Part shown: positions 6,571-15,258 of the stretch, piece by piece | Layout of the letters: each line of letters opens with the position of its first letter | Numbering within the stretch: position 1 is the stretch's first letter | NCBI GenBank assembly: GCA_030591105.1 | Contig: JAUVBS010000001.1 | Span: forward strand, 1 to 23,262 | DNA: 23,262 nt | Origin: a bacterium | GTDB taxonomy: Bacteria > Krumholzibacteriota > Krumholzibacteriia > LZORAL124-64-63 | Reading direction: 5' to 3' | Position numbers and translations under genes: made by a program | The notes under the pieces: generated by a model | Seen by the model: only the letters and a program-made list of their open reading frames with translations | Told to the model about the DNA's origin: nothing | The model's database searches: none

Positions 6571-8019
6571 CTAATCGTGTACGATCCCAGCTAGCCGGGC
6601 GTCGGCCGGAGTCGGCAACCGCGTCTGCTGCAAATCGGTATAGCCCAACCGGTATAGCACTTCTGCCACCAAGAAGCACGATCCGGTCACCAGAACGGCG
6701 TCGCCGGGACGAAGACCGTCCGCCAGATCGCTAACCGCTGCACCGAGATCATCGCGTACGCCGGTCGTCAAAGTCTCCGCACCACCGACCGTCGCTGCCG
6801 AGTTCTCGTTGCCAAGCGGCAGCTGCCAGTCCCGGAACGAATCGTGCAGTTGCGCCGCCGTACGCGCGCGCGGTAGACCGATCGGCGCCGCGACGACCAC
6901 GTCGCACGCGCGCAGCCGCGCACCGAGATCCGGCGGCAGCTCCTTGTCGTGCATGCTGCTCCAGAGAACGACCCGCCGGCCGCGGCAGCGCCGCGCCAGA
7001 AACTCGTCTACGGCCGCGGTAAGCGCCTGCCGGTTATGCGCGGTGTCGAAGATCCAGTCCGGTTCGGTCAAGACGAGCTGAAAACGCCCGGGCAGAAAAA
7101 GTCCTTGCAACGCGGCTGCCGGATCTTCCGGCAGGTGCAGTACACCGCGTTCGGCCAGTTCGTGAAGAGCCAGCAGCGCGAGGGCGGCGTTACGTTCCAT
7201 CACCGGCGTCGCCAACCGCGGTAGCCGTTCGTACCTGCGTCCTCGTACGATCAAACGCCAGGTCTCGGCATCAGCGTGCCAGCGCGCCCGCTCGTCGAGG
7301 AAGTAGCACGGCGCGCCCACGGCAACGGCGGCACCGAAGGCCTGAGGACGCAGCTCCGGATCGACGCCGCAGAAGAACGGTACCCCGACCTTGAGCAAAC
7401 CGAGTTTCTCGGCGGCGATCGCCGCGCGCGTCTCGCCGAGAATTCGCACGTGATCGCGCGAGACCGTGGTCAGTAGAGTCGCCACCGCCGGCAACGCGTT
7501 GGTCGCATCGAGACGGCCGCCCAGACCGGTCTCGCAGCAGAGGAAATCGACCTCTTCTTCGCGCGCCAGATCGACCGCTAACACGGTTAGGGTTTCGAAC
7601 CAACTGGCAGCGTGCGACTCGACCAAGGGACGAATCCGATCGATCTTGGCGGCAAAGCGGTCCGCGGCCACCGGCCGGCCGTCGATCTGGATGCGCTCGT
7701 AGACGCGCAACAGGTGGGGACTGGTGAACGTGAGTACCCGGTAACCAGCCTCGCGCAGCAACGTGGACAGCATGACGGTCGTGCTGCCTTTGCCGTTGGT
7801 CCCCGCGACCACGAGTGTACGCAACCCGCGCTCGGGATGACCGAGCGAAGCGAGTAGCGCTTCGATCCTCTTCAAGCCGGGCCGAATACCGAAGCGGTTC
7901 AGCGCAAACAGCCAGCGCGTCGACTCATCCAACGCGGCGAACGGTGGTGGTAGATTGAGGCCGACCCCCGGTTCTCCCGGGTGGTTCACCGGCCCAGACC
8001 GTGCACGACCGGTGGCCAT
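6571..8019 (-). CDS. folC: Bifunctional folylpolyglutamate / dihydrofolate synthase
   Basis: A 482-residue Mur-ligase-family enzyme that adds glutamate to dihydropteroate and to folates, using ATP. The P-loop GTNGKGST lies at 73-80, FTSPHL at 98-103, the FolC signature CETGLGGRLDATNALP in the middle, and the C-terminal lobe carries DTAHN and a SMHDKE segment. The start is the ATG at 8019, 7 nt after the accD stop, with AGGG upstream. A longer frame to 8070 overlaps accD and lacks family-like sequence. The accD-folC order is also found in E. coli and other bacteria, supporting both calls. Whether it has both activities or one cannot be decided from motifs alone. Confidence 0.93.
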   Translation of the reverse strand: MATGRARSGPVNHPGEPGVGLNLPPPFAALDESTRWLFALNRFGIRPGLKRIEALLASLGHPERGLRTLVVAGTNGKGSTTVMLSTLLREAGYRVLTFTSPHLLRVYERIQIDGRPVAADRFAAKIDRIRPLVESHAASWFETLTVLAVDLAREEEVDFLCCETGLGGRLDATNALPAVATLLTTVSRDHVRILGETRAAIAAEKLGLLKVGVPFFCGVDPELRPQAFGAAVAVGAPCYFLDERARWHADAETWRLIVRGRRYERLPRLATPVMERNAALALLALHELAERGVLHLPEDPAAALQGLFLPGRFQLVLTEPDWIFDTAHNRQALTAAVDEFLARRCRGRRVVLWSSMHDKELPPDLGARLRACDVVVAAPIGLPRARTAAQLHDSFRDWQLPLGNENSAATVGGAETLTTGVRDDLGAAVSDLADGLRPGDAVLVTGSCFLVAEVLYRLGYTDLQQTRLPTPADARLAGIVHD

Positions 8020-8026
8020 GATCGCC

Positions 8027-8905
8027 CTAACCCCGAATCGGTTGCCGGACCGAAACGTCGCGCCCGGCAACGCACCAGCGCAACATCCGCGCCAAGGTCT
8101 GTTTGAGCTCCTTACGGGTGACGATCTGGTCGACCATGCCGTGCTCGAGCAGGAACTCGGACGACTGAAAACCGTCGGGCAAGTCGCTGTTGATGGTCTG
8201 CTTGATGACGCGCGGGCCGGCGAACCCGATCAGCGCACCCGGTTCGGCGATGATCACATCGCCCAGCATGGCAAAGCTGGCTGTCACGCCGCCAGTAGTC
8301 GGATGGGTCAGGATCGAGATGTACGGGATCGCTTCGTTGCGCAGCCGCGCCAGCACCGCACTGGTCTTGGCCATCTGCATCAGCGAGAGCAACGATTCCT
8401 GCATGCGGGCGCCGCCGGAACGCGAGAGGATGATGTTCGCCGACCGGTCGCGTAGCGAGTCGAGCAGCGCGCGGGCGATCTTCTCGCCGACGACCGAGCC
8501 CATGCTGCCACCCATGAAGGTGAAATCCAGCATGCTGACGACCACCGGGATCTGCTCGAGTTCACCCTTGCCGGTCAATACCGCGTCATCCTTACCGGTT
8601 TTCTTGCGACTCGCCTTGATGCGGTCCTTGTAGCTCTTGCTGTCCTTGAAACCGAGCGAGTCCTTGCTGACGATACCACGGTGCGTCTCTTGCCACGTCC
8701 CCGCGTCGATCAACAGCTCAAGATACTGCTCGGTCGTGAACGGCAGATGATGACCGCAGGCCCCGCAGACCCATAGGTTGCGCTCCAGTTCCCGGTGATA
8801 GAGGATTTCCGAACAACTGGGGCATTTGCGCCACAGATTGTCGGGAATGTCTTTCTTTCTGGTGAGGGCTTTGATGCCCTTGGCAGCTTGATCGAGCCAC
8901 GACAC
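8027..8905 (-). CDS. accD: Acetyl-CoA carboxylase carboxyltransferase subunit beta
   Basis: A 292-residue subunit that, with AccA, transfers the carboxyl group from biotin to acetyl-CoA to make malonyl-CoA for fatty-acid synthesis. The N-terminal zinc ribbon is intact (Cys28, Cys31, Cys47, Cys50; CPSC and CGAC). The crotonase-like carboxyltransferase core follows, with MLDFTFMGGSMGSVVGEK, SGGARMQE, and TTGGVTASFAMLGD followed by EPGALIGFAGPRVI. The start is the GTG at 8905 (VSWLDQAAKG), with AGAGGA 8 nt upstream; the longer frame to 8980 adds residues unlike the family. The upstream 194-bp gap to rimI (8906-9099) holds no gene and may contain a promoter. accA is not in the window. Confidence 0.96.
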   Translation of the reverse strand: MSWLDQAAKGIKALTRKKDIPDNLWRKCPSCSEILYHRELERNLWVCGACGHHLPFTTEQYLELLIDAGTWQETHRGIVSKDSLGFKDSKSYKDRIKASRKKTGKDDAVLTGKGELEQIPVVVSMLDFTFMGGSMGSVVGEKIARALLDSLRDRSANIILSRSGGARMQESLLSLMQMAKTSAVLARLRNEAIPYISILTHPTTGGVTASFAMLGDVIIAEPGALIGFAGPRVIKQTINSDLPDGFQSSEFLLEHGMVDQIVTRKELKQTLARMLRWCVAGRDVSVRQPIRG

Positions 8906-9099
8906 GAGTGGTTCCTCTCTGCAACCGGGCGGCGGGCCCGGATAACGATAGCCGCGGACGCTGTTGGCGGCTTGCCGCACACCAGTGGCGCCCAGCCGAC
9001 AACCCGCTACCCATCAGTCGGCATTATGCACGAAGAGCCGTGATGAGGGAGTAAAAACTGTTCCGGTCGCGGCCGGTGGACTCGAGCAAGACGCTGCGT

Positions 9100-9603
9100 T
9101 CACTCGGGCGCACGGCGGATATCCGGATTGCCAGCGGCATGCAGCCCGGCCACCGGACAGCTCAACAAGACGGCATCCTCCTCGTTGTTGGGGTAGTAAC
9201 CGGTGCGTAACCCCGTCTCCACAAAACCGAGCTGCCGGTAGAAGCCGCGGGCGGCGGCGTTACTCCGACGCACCTCGAGAGTCATCTCGACCAACCTGTT
9301 GCGGGCAGCGGCAACCGCAGCAGCCCGGAGCAATCGAGTACCCAAGCCGGTTCGCCGGACGGAAACCTCGACGGCGATATTCAGCAGGTGCAACCGCTCA
9401 CCCATGTGCCACGACATCAGATAGGCGAGCAGTGTCCCTTCGCGTTCGGCCACCAGACACAAGCGCAGAGGATCGGGCTGCAACTCGGCCTGCAGCAAGA
9501 CCGGCAACCACGGATCGTTGAAGCTCGCTTGTTCGATGGCACACACCCGGGCGAGATCGCCCGCGTGCCCCGGACGCAGCACGACGGGCCCAGAATCCTT
9601 CAC
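9100..9603 (-). CDS. rimI: Ribosomal-protein-alanine N-acetyltransferase
   Basis: A 167-residue GNAT acetyltransferase, expected to acetylate the N-terminal Ala of ribosomal protein S18. The acetyl-CoA binding loop is RRTGLG (about 86-91), after the beta-strand LLNIAVEVSVR. The C-terminal LEVRRSNAAARGFYRQLGF and the RTGYYPNNEEDAVLL block match RimI closely. The GTG start overlaps the tsaB stop by 4 nt (GTGA), showing translational coupling. Its position after tsaE and tsaB is a common bacterial arrangement. The last 15 or so residues are beyond the usual core. A broader protein N-acetylation role is possible. Confidence 0.9.
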   Translation of the reverse strand: MKDSGPVVLRPGHAGDLARVCAIEQASFNDPWLPVLLQAELQPDPLRLCLVAEREGTLLAYLMSWHMGERLHLLNIAVEVSVRRTGLGTRLLRAAAVAAARNRLVEMTLEVRRSNAAARGFYRQLGFVETGLRTGYYPNNEEDAVLLSCPVAGLHAAGNPDIRRAPE

Positions 9604-10430
9604 GACTGCTCCGGTTCGTCAGACGCCCCGGTGGCGGCGCCAGCAGCGTCGGGCCCGCTGCGGTGACGGCTGTATTGACTACGGGTGTAAAGAGGCGTCA
9701 GATCGATGTTGCGTTTGACCTCGGCGTCGGAAACACGCAGATACAGCGGCACCAGCGAAAACGGGTGCACCGGTGGCAGATCGACGTTGCGGTCGGCCAG
9801 CGCGGCAGCCAACACTTCGGCCGTGCCGGGTTGGGCCGACGACCAGACCCGTCGGATCGGCGTACCGCGCGCGGCCAGTTCCGCGCGCAGCTCGGACTGC
9901 CCGCCGACGAGCAAAGCCACACCGTCGCCACCGAAGACCGGTGTTTCGACATCTACCACCAGGTCGCGGAGTCGTTGCCACCAGGTATCGGGCGGCTGCG
10001 CAGCGGGCTCGGCTACCGGCGTGACCCAACCGCCAGCGCGGCGGTAAACCGCGGCAAAGATCTCCCCCCGGCGGGCGTCGAGAACCGGCACGGCCAGGTC
10101 GGCATCGGGTTGCTCGGCCAGTAGGGCGGCGGCCATGGCCGCAAGGGTCGAGACCGCGACCAACCGTGCGTCCAGGGCGTAGGCAAGTGCCTTGGCCGTC
10201 GCCACACCGATGCGAACGCCGGTGAAACTACCCGGCCCGGTAGTTACACCGACAGTGGTGATTTCTGTCAGATCGCGGTGGGCGTCGGCCAGCATCTCGC
10301 CGACCACCGGTAGCAGAGCGTCGGCGTAGCTGCCGGCTACGTTGTGTCGACGCCCGGCGAGCACGCCAGCGGCGTCGGCCAGCGCGAAGCGGCCCGACAC
10401 AGTCGCGGTATCGAAAGCAAGGGTTAGCAC
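9600..10430 (-). CDS. tsaB: tRNA t6A biosynthesis protein TsaB
   Basis: A 276-residue member of the Kae1/TsaD/YeaZ ASKHA fold. With TsaD and TsaE it transfers threonylcarbamoyl to A37 of ANN-decoding tRNAs. It opens with LTLAFDTAT, then has SYADALLPVV and the family block VGVTTGPGSFTGVRIGVATA (GPGSFTG at 65-71). The C-terminal 40 residues are variable and Gly/Ala/Ser-rich. The GTG start overlaps the tsaE stop by 7 nt and the stop overlaps rimI by 4 nt, so tsaE-tsaB-rimI is one coupled block. tsaD and tsaC are not in the window. Confidence 0.93.
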   Translation of the reverse strand: MLTLAFDTATVSGRFALADAAGVLAGRRHNVAGSYADALLPVVGEMLADAHRDLTEITTVGVTTGPGSFTGVRIGVATAKALAYALDARLVAVSTLAAMAAALLAEQPDADLAVPVLDARRGEIFAAVYRRAGGWVTPVAEPAAQPPDTWWQRLRDLVVDVETPVFGGDGVALLVGGQSELRAELAARGTPIRRVWSSAQPGTAEVLAAALADRNVDLPPVHPFSLVPLYLRVSDAEVKRNIDLTPLYTRSQYSRHRSGPDAAGAATGASDEPEQS

Positions 10431-10945
10431 GACGGTTCTCCCGCACAGACGAGCAGATCAAGCCAAGCCGCCGGCAACTCCGGCACGCCGCGCAGGTGCC
10501 AGGTTCGCTCGTCCACCTCGGCGCCGGGCAAGACCAGAAGTTCGAGACGGCGCGGTACCAGCGCCAGCATCGGCTGCGGCCACTCCGCGACCGCGACCGC
10601 ACGACCGGTGGCGACCTCGTCGAGCAACTCGTCCAGACCGATGTCGGTCAAGTCGGCGCCGGGCGCGATCCGGTAGAGGTCGATGTGGTGTATGATCGGA
10701 CTGCCGGGGTAACTGTTGACCAGAGTAAAGGTAGGCGACGTAACTTCCTCGGCCACGCCCAGTGCCCTGCACATCCCCTGGACGAAACAGGTTTTCCCCG
10801 CGCCGAGCGGTCCGTAGAGTAACAACACTTCGCCGCCGCGTAACCGTTTCGCTGCCCGCGCACCGAGGGCCCGCGTCTGCGCCGCGGAGGTAGCAGCGCC
10901 GCTACAGGTGAACTCGGCCGGCTTCGGAATCGTCTGATCCGCCAC
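10424..10945 (-). CDS. tsaE: tRNA t6A biosynthesis ATPase TsaE
   Basis: A 173-residue P-loop ATPase that cycles the TsaBD complex during t6A formation. Walker A is GPLGAGKT (45-52), followed by the TsaE-specific TSPTFTLVNSY and HHIDLYR motifs, and an AVAEWPQ Walker B-like segment. The GTG start at 10945 has GGGAGGAG 6-8 nt upstream, 12 nt after the stop of the PorX-like regulator. Length and motif order are normal for the family. Confidence 0.95.
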   Translation of the reverse strand: MADQTIPKPAEFTCSGAATSAAQTRALGARAAKRLRGGEVLLLYGPLGAGKTCFVQGMCRALGVAEEVTSPTFTLVNSYPGSPIIHHIDLYRIAPGADLTDIGLDELLDEVATGRAVAVAEWPQPMLALVPRRLELLVLPGAEVDERTWHLRGVPELPAAWLDLLVCAGEPSC

Positions 10946-10957
10946 GCGGTCTCCTCC

Positions 10958-12511
10958 CTAAGAACGAGGCCGCATGACCACAAAGGGACAGATCATTTCC
11001 TCGAGGCTGATCCCGCCGTGCTGGAAGCTGTCGCGATACAACCGTTCGTACTCGTGGTAGTTGGTTGGATAGACCAGGTAGTAGTTCTCGGTGGTGATCA
11101 CGTAGTTCTCGATGGCCGACCGCGCGGGCAATTGGTATTGCTGCGGGTCCTTCATCAAGAACACCTTCTTGTCGTCCACCGATAGGTTGTCGCCGAACTT
11201 GTAGCGTACGTTCTTGCTGGTGTCACGATTCGCCCGGATCTGGGTCGCACGCCGGCAGAACATCGAGCCGTGGTCAGTGGTCAAGACGACCGTCACCGAC
11301 CGGCGAGCCATCTGCTTGAGCACCTCGAACAGTGCGGAGTGCTCGAACCAGGAACGCATCAGACTGCGGAACGCGGCCTCGTCCGGCGCCAGCTCCTTGA
11401 GGATCTGCGACTGGCTGCGACCGTGGGCCATGATATCCAGGAAGTTGTATACCGATGCGATCAGCCGGATATCGCCGAGCGAACCGTAGAGCTTACGTAG
11501 CTGGTCGGTCTCCCGCGCGTCGGTGACCTTGAAGTACTTGTAACTCTTGGCCGCCGGACTATCGAGTTGTTCCAGCTGCAGGCCGAGCAGTTCCCCTTCG
11601 AACGCGTTACGGCTGCCCTCGTCGTGGCCCGCCGTCCACCACTGCGGGTAGTCCCGCGCAATTTCCAGAGGATAGAGACCGGAAAAAAGCGCGTTGCGCG
11701 CGTACGGTGTGGCCGACGGCAACAGCGACCAGTAGTGACGCCGGTCGAGGTGAAACAGCGGCTCGAGTAGCGGCTCGATCATGCGCCACTGATCCAACCG
11801 CATGCAATCGATGACGATCCAGACCACCTGCTCGTTGGCCTGCACTTCCGGCTCGATCCACTTGCGGTAGACGGCGGTGCTGAGCACAGGCGCATCGTCA
11901 GCGCCTTGGACCCAGTCCTGATACCTGTCGCGCACGTAGCGCGAGAGCGCCAGATTCGCCGCGGCCATCTGTTCACCCTGCGTCTCGAGCAATCCGCGGT
12001 CGCTGTACTGGAACAGGTCCATCCCCCAGGTGACGAGGTCGGCGTAGATACCTTCCCAATCGGCCGGGCTGTTGGCGGAACCGATACGCTGCGAGGCTTG
12101 GGCGAAGTGGCTGAGGTAGTCCCGGGTCACCTGTTGGCTGGTGAGCTGGCGTGCCTCGAGTTGGCGCGTCAACGCCGAGAGGATCTGCAGCGGTGAGACC
12201 GGTTTGACCAGGTAATCGTCAATCCGCTTGCCGATCGCCCGACTCATCAGATCCTCGGCTTCGCTCTTGGTGATCATGATCACCGGTATATGCTGCTGGA
12301 GCTTTTTGATCTCTTCGAGGGTTTCCAGCCCCCCCATGCCGGGCATCATCTCATCGAGCAGAATGGCATCGAACGGCTGCTCGGCCAGAAGCGCCAGGGC
12401 GTCGCGACCGTTGGTCACCCCCGTGACTTCGTACCCCCGCTCACCGAGGTAAACCACATGCGAGCGAAGTTGATCGATGTTGTCATCGACCCATAGGATG
12501 CTAAACGCCAC
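10958..12511 (-). CDS. porX: PorX-like response regulator with PglZ phosphodiesterase-type domain
   Basis: A 517-residue cytoplasmic two-domain regulator. Residues 1-120 are a CheY-like receiver with acidic pair Asp9/Asp10, phospho-acceptor Asp53 (ILLDEMMPGMGG), Thr81 and Lys103. Residues about 225-510 are a PglZ domain of the alkaline phosphatase superfamily. Likely metal ligands are Asp235 (VIDCMRLDQW), Asp359 and His363 (NFLDIMAHGRS), Asp413 and His414 (TTDHGSMF); the probable nucleophile is Thr268 (SATPYARNA). Bacteroidota PorX has the same architecture and about the same length; it controls type 9 secretion and its PglZ domain cleaves oligonucleotides. The GTG start at 12511 lies inside the kinase gene's end (11-nt overlap) behind an AGGAG, so kinase and regulator are translationally coupled. 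The regulated process here is unknown. Confidence 0.85.
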   Translation of the reverse strand: MAFSILWVDDNIDQLRSHVVYLGERGYEVTGVTNGRDALALLAEQPFDAILLDEMMPGMGGLETLEEIKKLQQHIPVIMITKSEAEDLMSRAIGKRIDDYLVKPVSPLQILSALTRQLEARQLTSQQVTRDYLSHFAQASQRIGSANSPADWEGIYADLVTWGMDLFQYSDRGLLETQGEQMAAANLALSRYVRDRYQDWVQGADDAPVLSTAVYRKWIEPEVQANEQVVWIVIDCMRLDQWRMIEPLLEPLFHLDRRHYWSLLPSATPYARNALFSGLYPLEIARDYPQWWTAGHDEGSRNAFEGELLGLQLEQLDSPAAKSYKYFKVTDARETDQLRKLYGSLGDIRLIASVYNFLDIMAHGRSQSQILKELAPDEAAFRSLMRSWFEHSALFEVLKQMARRSVTVVLTTDHGSMFCRRATQIRANRDTSKNVRYKFGDNLSVDDKKVFLMKDPQQYQLPARSAIENYVITTENYYLVYPTNYHEYERLYRDSFQHGGISLEEMICPFVVMRPRS

Positions 12512-13751
12512 GATCGGGCTCCTCTCCGGGCAACAGGATCGAAATGGTAGTTCCGTGTGAACTGGTCGTCTCGACGCGGATGCGACCACCGTGATACTGG
12601 GTTACGATTCGCTTGACCAGAGCAAGGCCCATTCCCCAGCCTCGTTCCTTGGTCGTGAACCCGGGCTCGAAGATCTTGTTCCCAACCCCTTGGGCCACAC
12701 CTCCACCCGTATCGGTGACGCGGATCACGACGTTACCACCGGGCCGGTCTGCCAGCTGGATGGTGATGGTACCCTTCCCCGCCGTAAGCGCGTCGATACC
12801 GTTCTTGATCAGGTTTTCGAGTACCCACTCCATGAGATCGCGGTTGAAGTGACAGACGTTGTGGACAACCCCTTCGCGCCGCAGCTCGACGCGGCCACCG
12901 AGGTGCGGTAGACGGCGTCGGAAATAGACGATCACCTCGTCGACCACCGCCGTCATATCGGTGTCGTCGTGCATGGGCTGAGAACCGATCTGGCTAAAGC
13001 GAGTGGAGATCTTCCCCAGTCGCTCTACATCGCGATTCAGCTCCTGCATGACCTCGTCGCCCTCGCCTACCCGCTCACCCAGAATCGCCAGCCAGCCCAT
13101 CACGCTGGTCAGCGGGGTACCTAGCTGATGCGCAGTCTCCTTGGCCATCCCGGCGAATAGCGCCTGCTGCTGCGCGTCGCGTCTGGCCTGTAGCGCCCAG
13201 ACGATCAGCAGGAAAAATAGAGCCATCAGCATCAATTCCAAAAAGGGCATCCAGCGCACGCGTTGACTGAGAGCGGATTTGCCGTAGTGAACCGTGCCGA
13301 GTCGCTGCCCGTCCGGCGCGACGATGGCGAACGGCTCCTGCTCCGCGTCGAACTTCTCGGCCAGAACCAGTATCCGCACCAGCTCGGGGCTCGATGGCGC
13401 AGTCGGGTCCTCTTCGAGCAGCTGCTGGTAGCCGGGCATGGGGATGCCGATCACCGGTTCGTTCCACAGGAACGGCCGCCCGGCGTTGTCGGTGACGATG
13501 AACGGCACTTCGATTTCGTTGATCAGCGCGATGACTTGCTGGATATCGCTCGTCTGCCCGGTGAGCAACAAACGGCTGGCCAGTCCCGAAAACATTTCAG
13601 TGGTCAACTCGCTCTGTCGCTCGACACTCCGGCTGATGTGGATGGTGAACAGCGTCACCGCAACGACGATGCTCAGACCACCGACCAGCAGGTAAGCGGT
13701 GAAGAGATGCCGCCTGCCGAGGCTCATGAATCGATGGAAGTTGGCCTTCAT
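12501..13751 (-). CDS. Membrane sensor histidine kinase paired with the PorX-like regulator
   Basis: A 416-residue inner-membrane kinase. There are two transmembrane segments (about 16-38 and 168-188) flanking an extracytoplasmic sensor domain of roughly 130 residues with a PAS/dCache-like look (FIVTDNAGRPFLWN). The dimerisation box ETAHQLGTPLTSVMGW carries the phospho-His at 208. The ATPase domain shows the N box ENLIKNGIDAL (311-321), G1 DTGGG (347-351), FEPGFTTK (361-368) and G2 GWGMGLAL (371-378). All catalytic residues are present. The ATG at 13751 follows GAGGAG. The 11-nt overlap with the regulator gene makes them a cognate pair; a role equivalent to PorY is inference. A 91-bp gap separates it from serS. 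Confidence 0.92.
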   Translation of the reverse strand: MKANFHRFMSLGRRHLFTAYLLVGGLSIVVAVTLFTIHISRSVERQSELTTEMFSGLASRLLLTGQTSDIQQVIALINEIEVPFIVTDNAGRPFLWNEPVIGIPMPGYQQLLEEDPTAPSSPELVRILVLAEKFDAEQEPFAIVAPDGQRLGTVHYGKSALSQRVRWMPFLELMLMALFFLLIVWALQARRDAQQQALFAGMAKETAHQLGTPLTSVMGWLAILGERVGEGDEVMQELNRDVERLGKISTRFSQIGSQPMHDDTDMTAVVDEVIVYFRRRLPHLGGRVELRREGVVHNVCHFNRDLMEWVLENLIKNGIDALTAGKGTITIQLADRPGGNVVIRVTDTGGGVAQGVGNKIFEPGFTTKERGWGMGLALVKRIVTQYHGGRIRVETTSSHGTTISILLPGEEPDRGV

Positions 13752-13842
13752 CGGGATGGCTCCTCGCCGACAGCGGCGCGGGCACTGCAGGTACGGCCAG
13801 AGTCAGCGGGATCCGCGGTGCCGCCACGCACCAGCGCCGCGT

Positions 13843-15102
13843 TCACCCTATGAACTCCTGGTCCGCGAAGTAACTTCGTAGCACGTCCGGCACAGTGATC
13901 CGGCCGTCGGCAGTCTGGTAGTTTTCCATGATCGCCACCAGGATGCGCGGTAACGCCAGCGCCGAACCGTTGAGCGTGTGGACGAATCCTCTGCCGCTGG
14001 GGCCCTTGTAGCGGATGCCGGCCCGTCTCGCCTGGAAGTCGCAGAAATTGCTACACGAGGAGACCTCGAGCCACTTGCCGACACCGGCCGCCCACACCTC
14101 AAGATCGTAGCACTTGGCGGCGGCAAAGCTCAGATCGCCCGAGGCGAGGTTCAGGACCCGGTACGGCAATTCCAGCTTCTGCAACAGCGCCTCGACATCG
14201 GCAGTCAAGCTCTCCAGCTCGTCCCACGAGTGCTCCGGCAGCACGAATTTGACCAGCTCGACCTTGTGGAACTGGTGGACCCGCAACAGACCGCGCGTAT
14301 CCTTGCCGGCCGCCCCCGCCTCGCGCCGGAAGCACGGCGAGAACGCCACGTACTTGCGCGGGAGGTCCTCGCCGCGCAGGGTCTCGGCGCGATGCAGGTT
14401 GGTGACCGGCACCTCCGCGGTCGGAATCAGAAACAGATCGTCCACCTGACAGAGATACATGTCGTCAGCCAGCTTGGGCAGCTGACCGGTGCCGATCATC
14501 GCCTCGCGATTGACCAGATAGGGAATGTTGACTTCGGTGTAACCGCGGGCGCGGTTCTCATCGAGAAACCAGTTGATCAACGCCCGCTCCAACCGCGCGC
14601 CGTCACCTTTGAGCAACGTGAACCCCGAGCCGCTCAAGCGCGACGCGCGCTCGAGGTCGAGAATGTCGAGTTCGGCTCCGATGTCCCAGTGGGGCATCAC
14701 CGTGAACTGGCGATCGGGTGGATCGCCCCAGGCACGCACCAGGACGTTGTTTTCCTCGCCACCGGCCGGCACCGACTCGTCCGGAACGTTGGGGATCTGC
14801 AGGTAGAGCCGTGCGACCTGCTCGTCGAGGAGTGCCGCTTTAGCTTTGAGCTCTTTCAAGCGGCGGGCTACCGCCTTCATGGCGGCGATCGCCGTGGCCG
14901 GATCCTTACCCGCTTTTTTTCGTTCGGAAATTTCCCGGTTGGCGCGGTTCGCCTCGGCTTGCAGTTCCTCCATTTCCTGTAGAGCCGCACGCCGCTCGGC
15001 ATCCCGAGTGTAGTAGGCCTCGATATCGACCGCCTCGTTCTTCAGGGCGACCGCTCGGGTGACCAGATCCCGATTTTCGCGGATGAACTTCCGATCGAGC
15101 AA
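13843..15102 (-). CDS. serS: Seryl-tRNA synthetase
   Basis: A 419-residue class II synthetase that charges tRNA-Ser, and in Sec-using bacteria also tRNA-Sec. The N-terminal long antiparallel coiled coil (about residues 30-105) binds tRNA. The catalytic core has the serine-recognition TAEVPVTN (228-235), motif 2 FSPCFRREAGAAGKDTRG (about 254-271, with RVHQF after it) and motif 3 GRGFVHTLNGSALALPR (about 370-386). The start is a TTG at 15102 (LLDRKFIREN) with AAGGA 6 nt upstream; the family's usual N-terminus MLDxKxIRxN begins exactly there. It is first in the minus-strand run and divergent from pyrF across 156 bp. If the selenoprotein call is right, this enzyme would supply Ser-tRNA-Sec. Confidence 0.97.
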   Translation of the reverse strand: MLDRKFIRENRDLVTRAVALKNEAVDIEAYYTRDAERRAALQEMEELQAEANRANREISERKKAGKDPATAIAAMKAVARRLKELKAKAALLDEQVARLYLQIPNVPDESVPAGGEENNVLVRAWGDPPDRQFTVMPHWDIGAELDILDLERASRLSGSGFTLLKGDGARLERALINWFLDENRARGYTEVNIPYLVNREAMIGTGQLPKLADDMYLCQVDDLFLIPTAEVPVTNLHRAETLRGEDLPRKYVAFSPCFRREAGAAGKDTRGLLRVHQFHKVELVKFVLPEHSWDELESLTADVEALLQKLELPYRVLNLASGDLSFAAAKCYDLEVWAAGVGKWLEVSSCSNFCDFQARRAGIRYKGPSGRGFVHTLNGSALALPRILVAIMENYQTADGRITVPDVLRSYFADQEFIG

Positions 15103-15258
15103 GAGGAGTCCTTCCTGGGCTCAAGCGGCGCGGTACGCCATGATATTCACGAACCGGACCGCCGCGGGAGAATCGATTTGCAATCGCGGCGCGCGGCTGA
15201 TAGAAGGGTATAAGCAATTGCGGATTCAGGCACAAGGCAAAACGGACTGGAGCTAGCT
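15103..15258. promoter_or_regulatory. Divergent serS / pyrF promoter region
   Basis: This 156-bp gap between divergent genes must hold promoters for both. On the minus strand TTGTGC, a 17-bp spacer and TATACC form a plausible serS promoter around 15205-15234. On the plus strand the A/T-rich TATAAG at about 15209 is the best -10-like sequence for pyrF, but no good -35 is placed correctly. Small palindromes (CGATTtgcAATCG near 15172, GCAATTGC near 15214) may be operator sites. No T-box or tRNA-like structure was recognised. Confidence 0.35.

Noticed and set aside
8906..9099. Possible tRNA (including selC) or small RNA in the rimI-accD gap
   Set aside because: No acceptor-stem pairing, T-loop GGTTCRA-type sequence or CCA end could be found. 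Only a minor hairpin (CACG...CGTG) and a CATAAT -10-like sequence without a matching -35 are present.
13978..14982. Plus-strand open frame of 334 codons
   Set aside because: It is antisense to serS, which is certain from its class II synthetase motifs.
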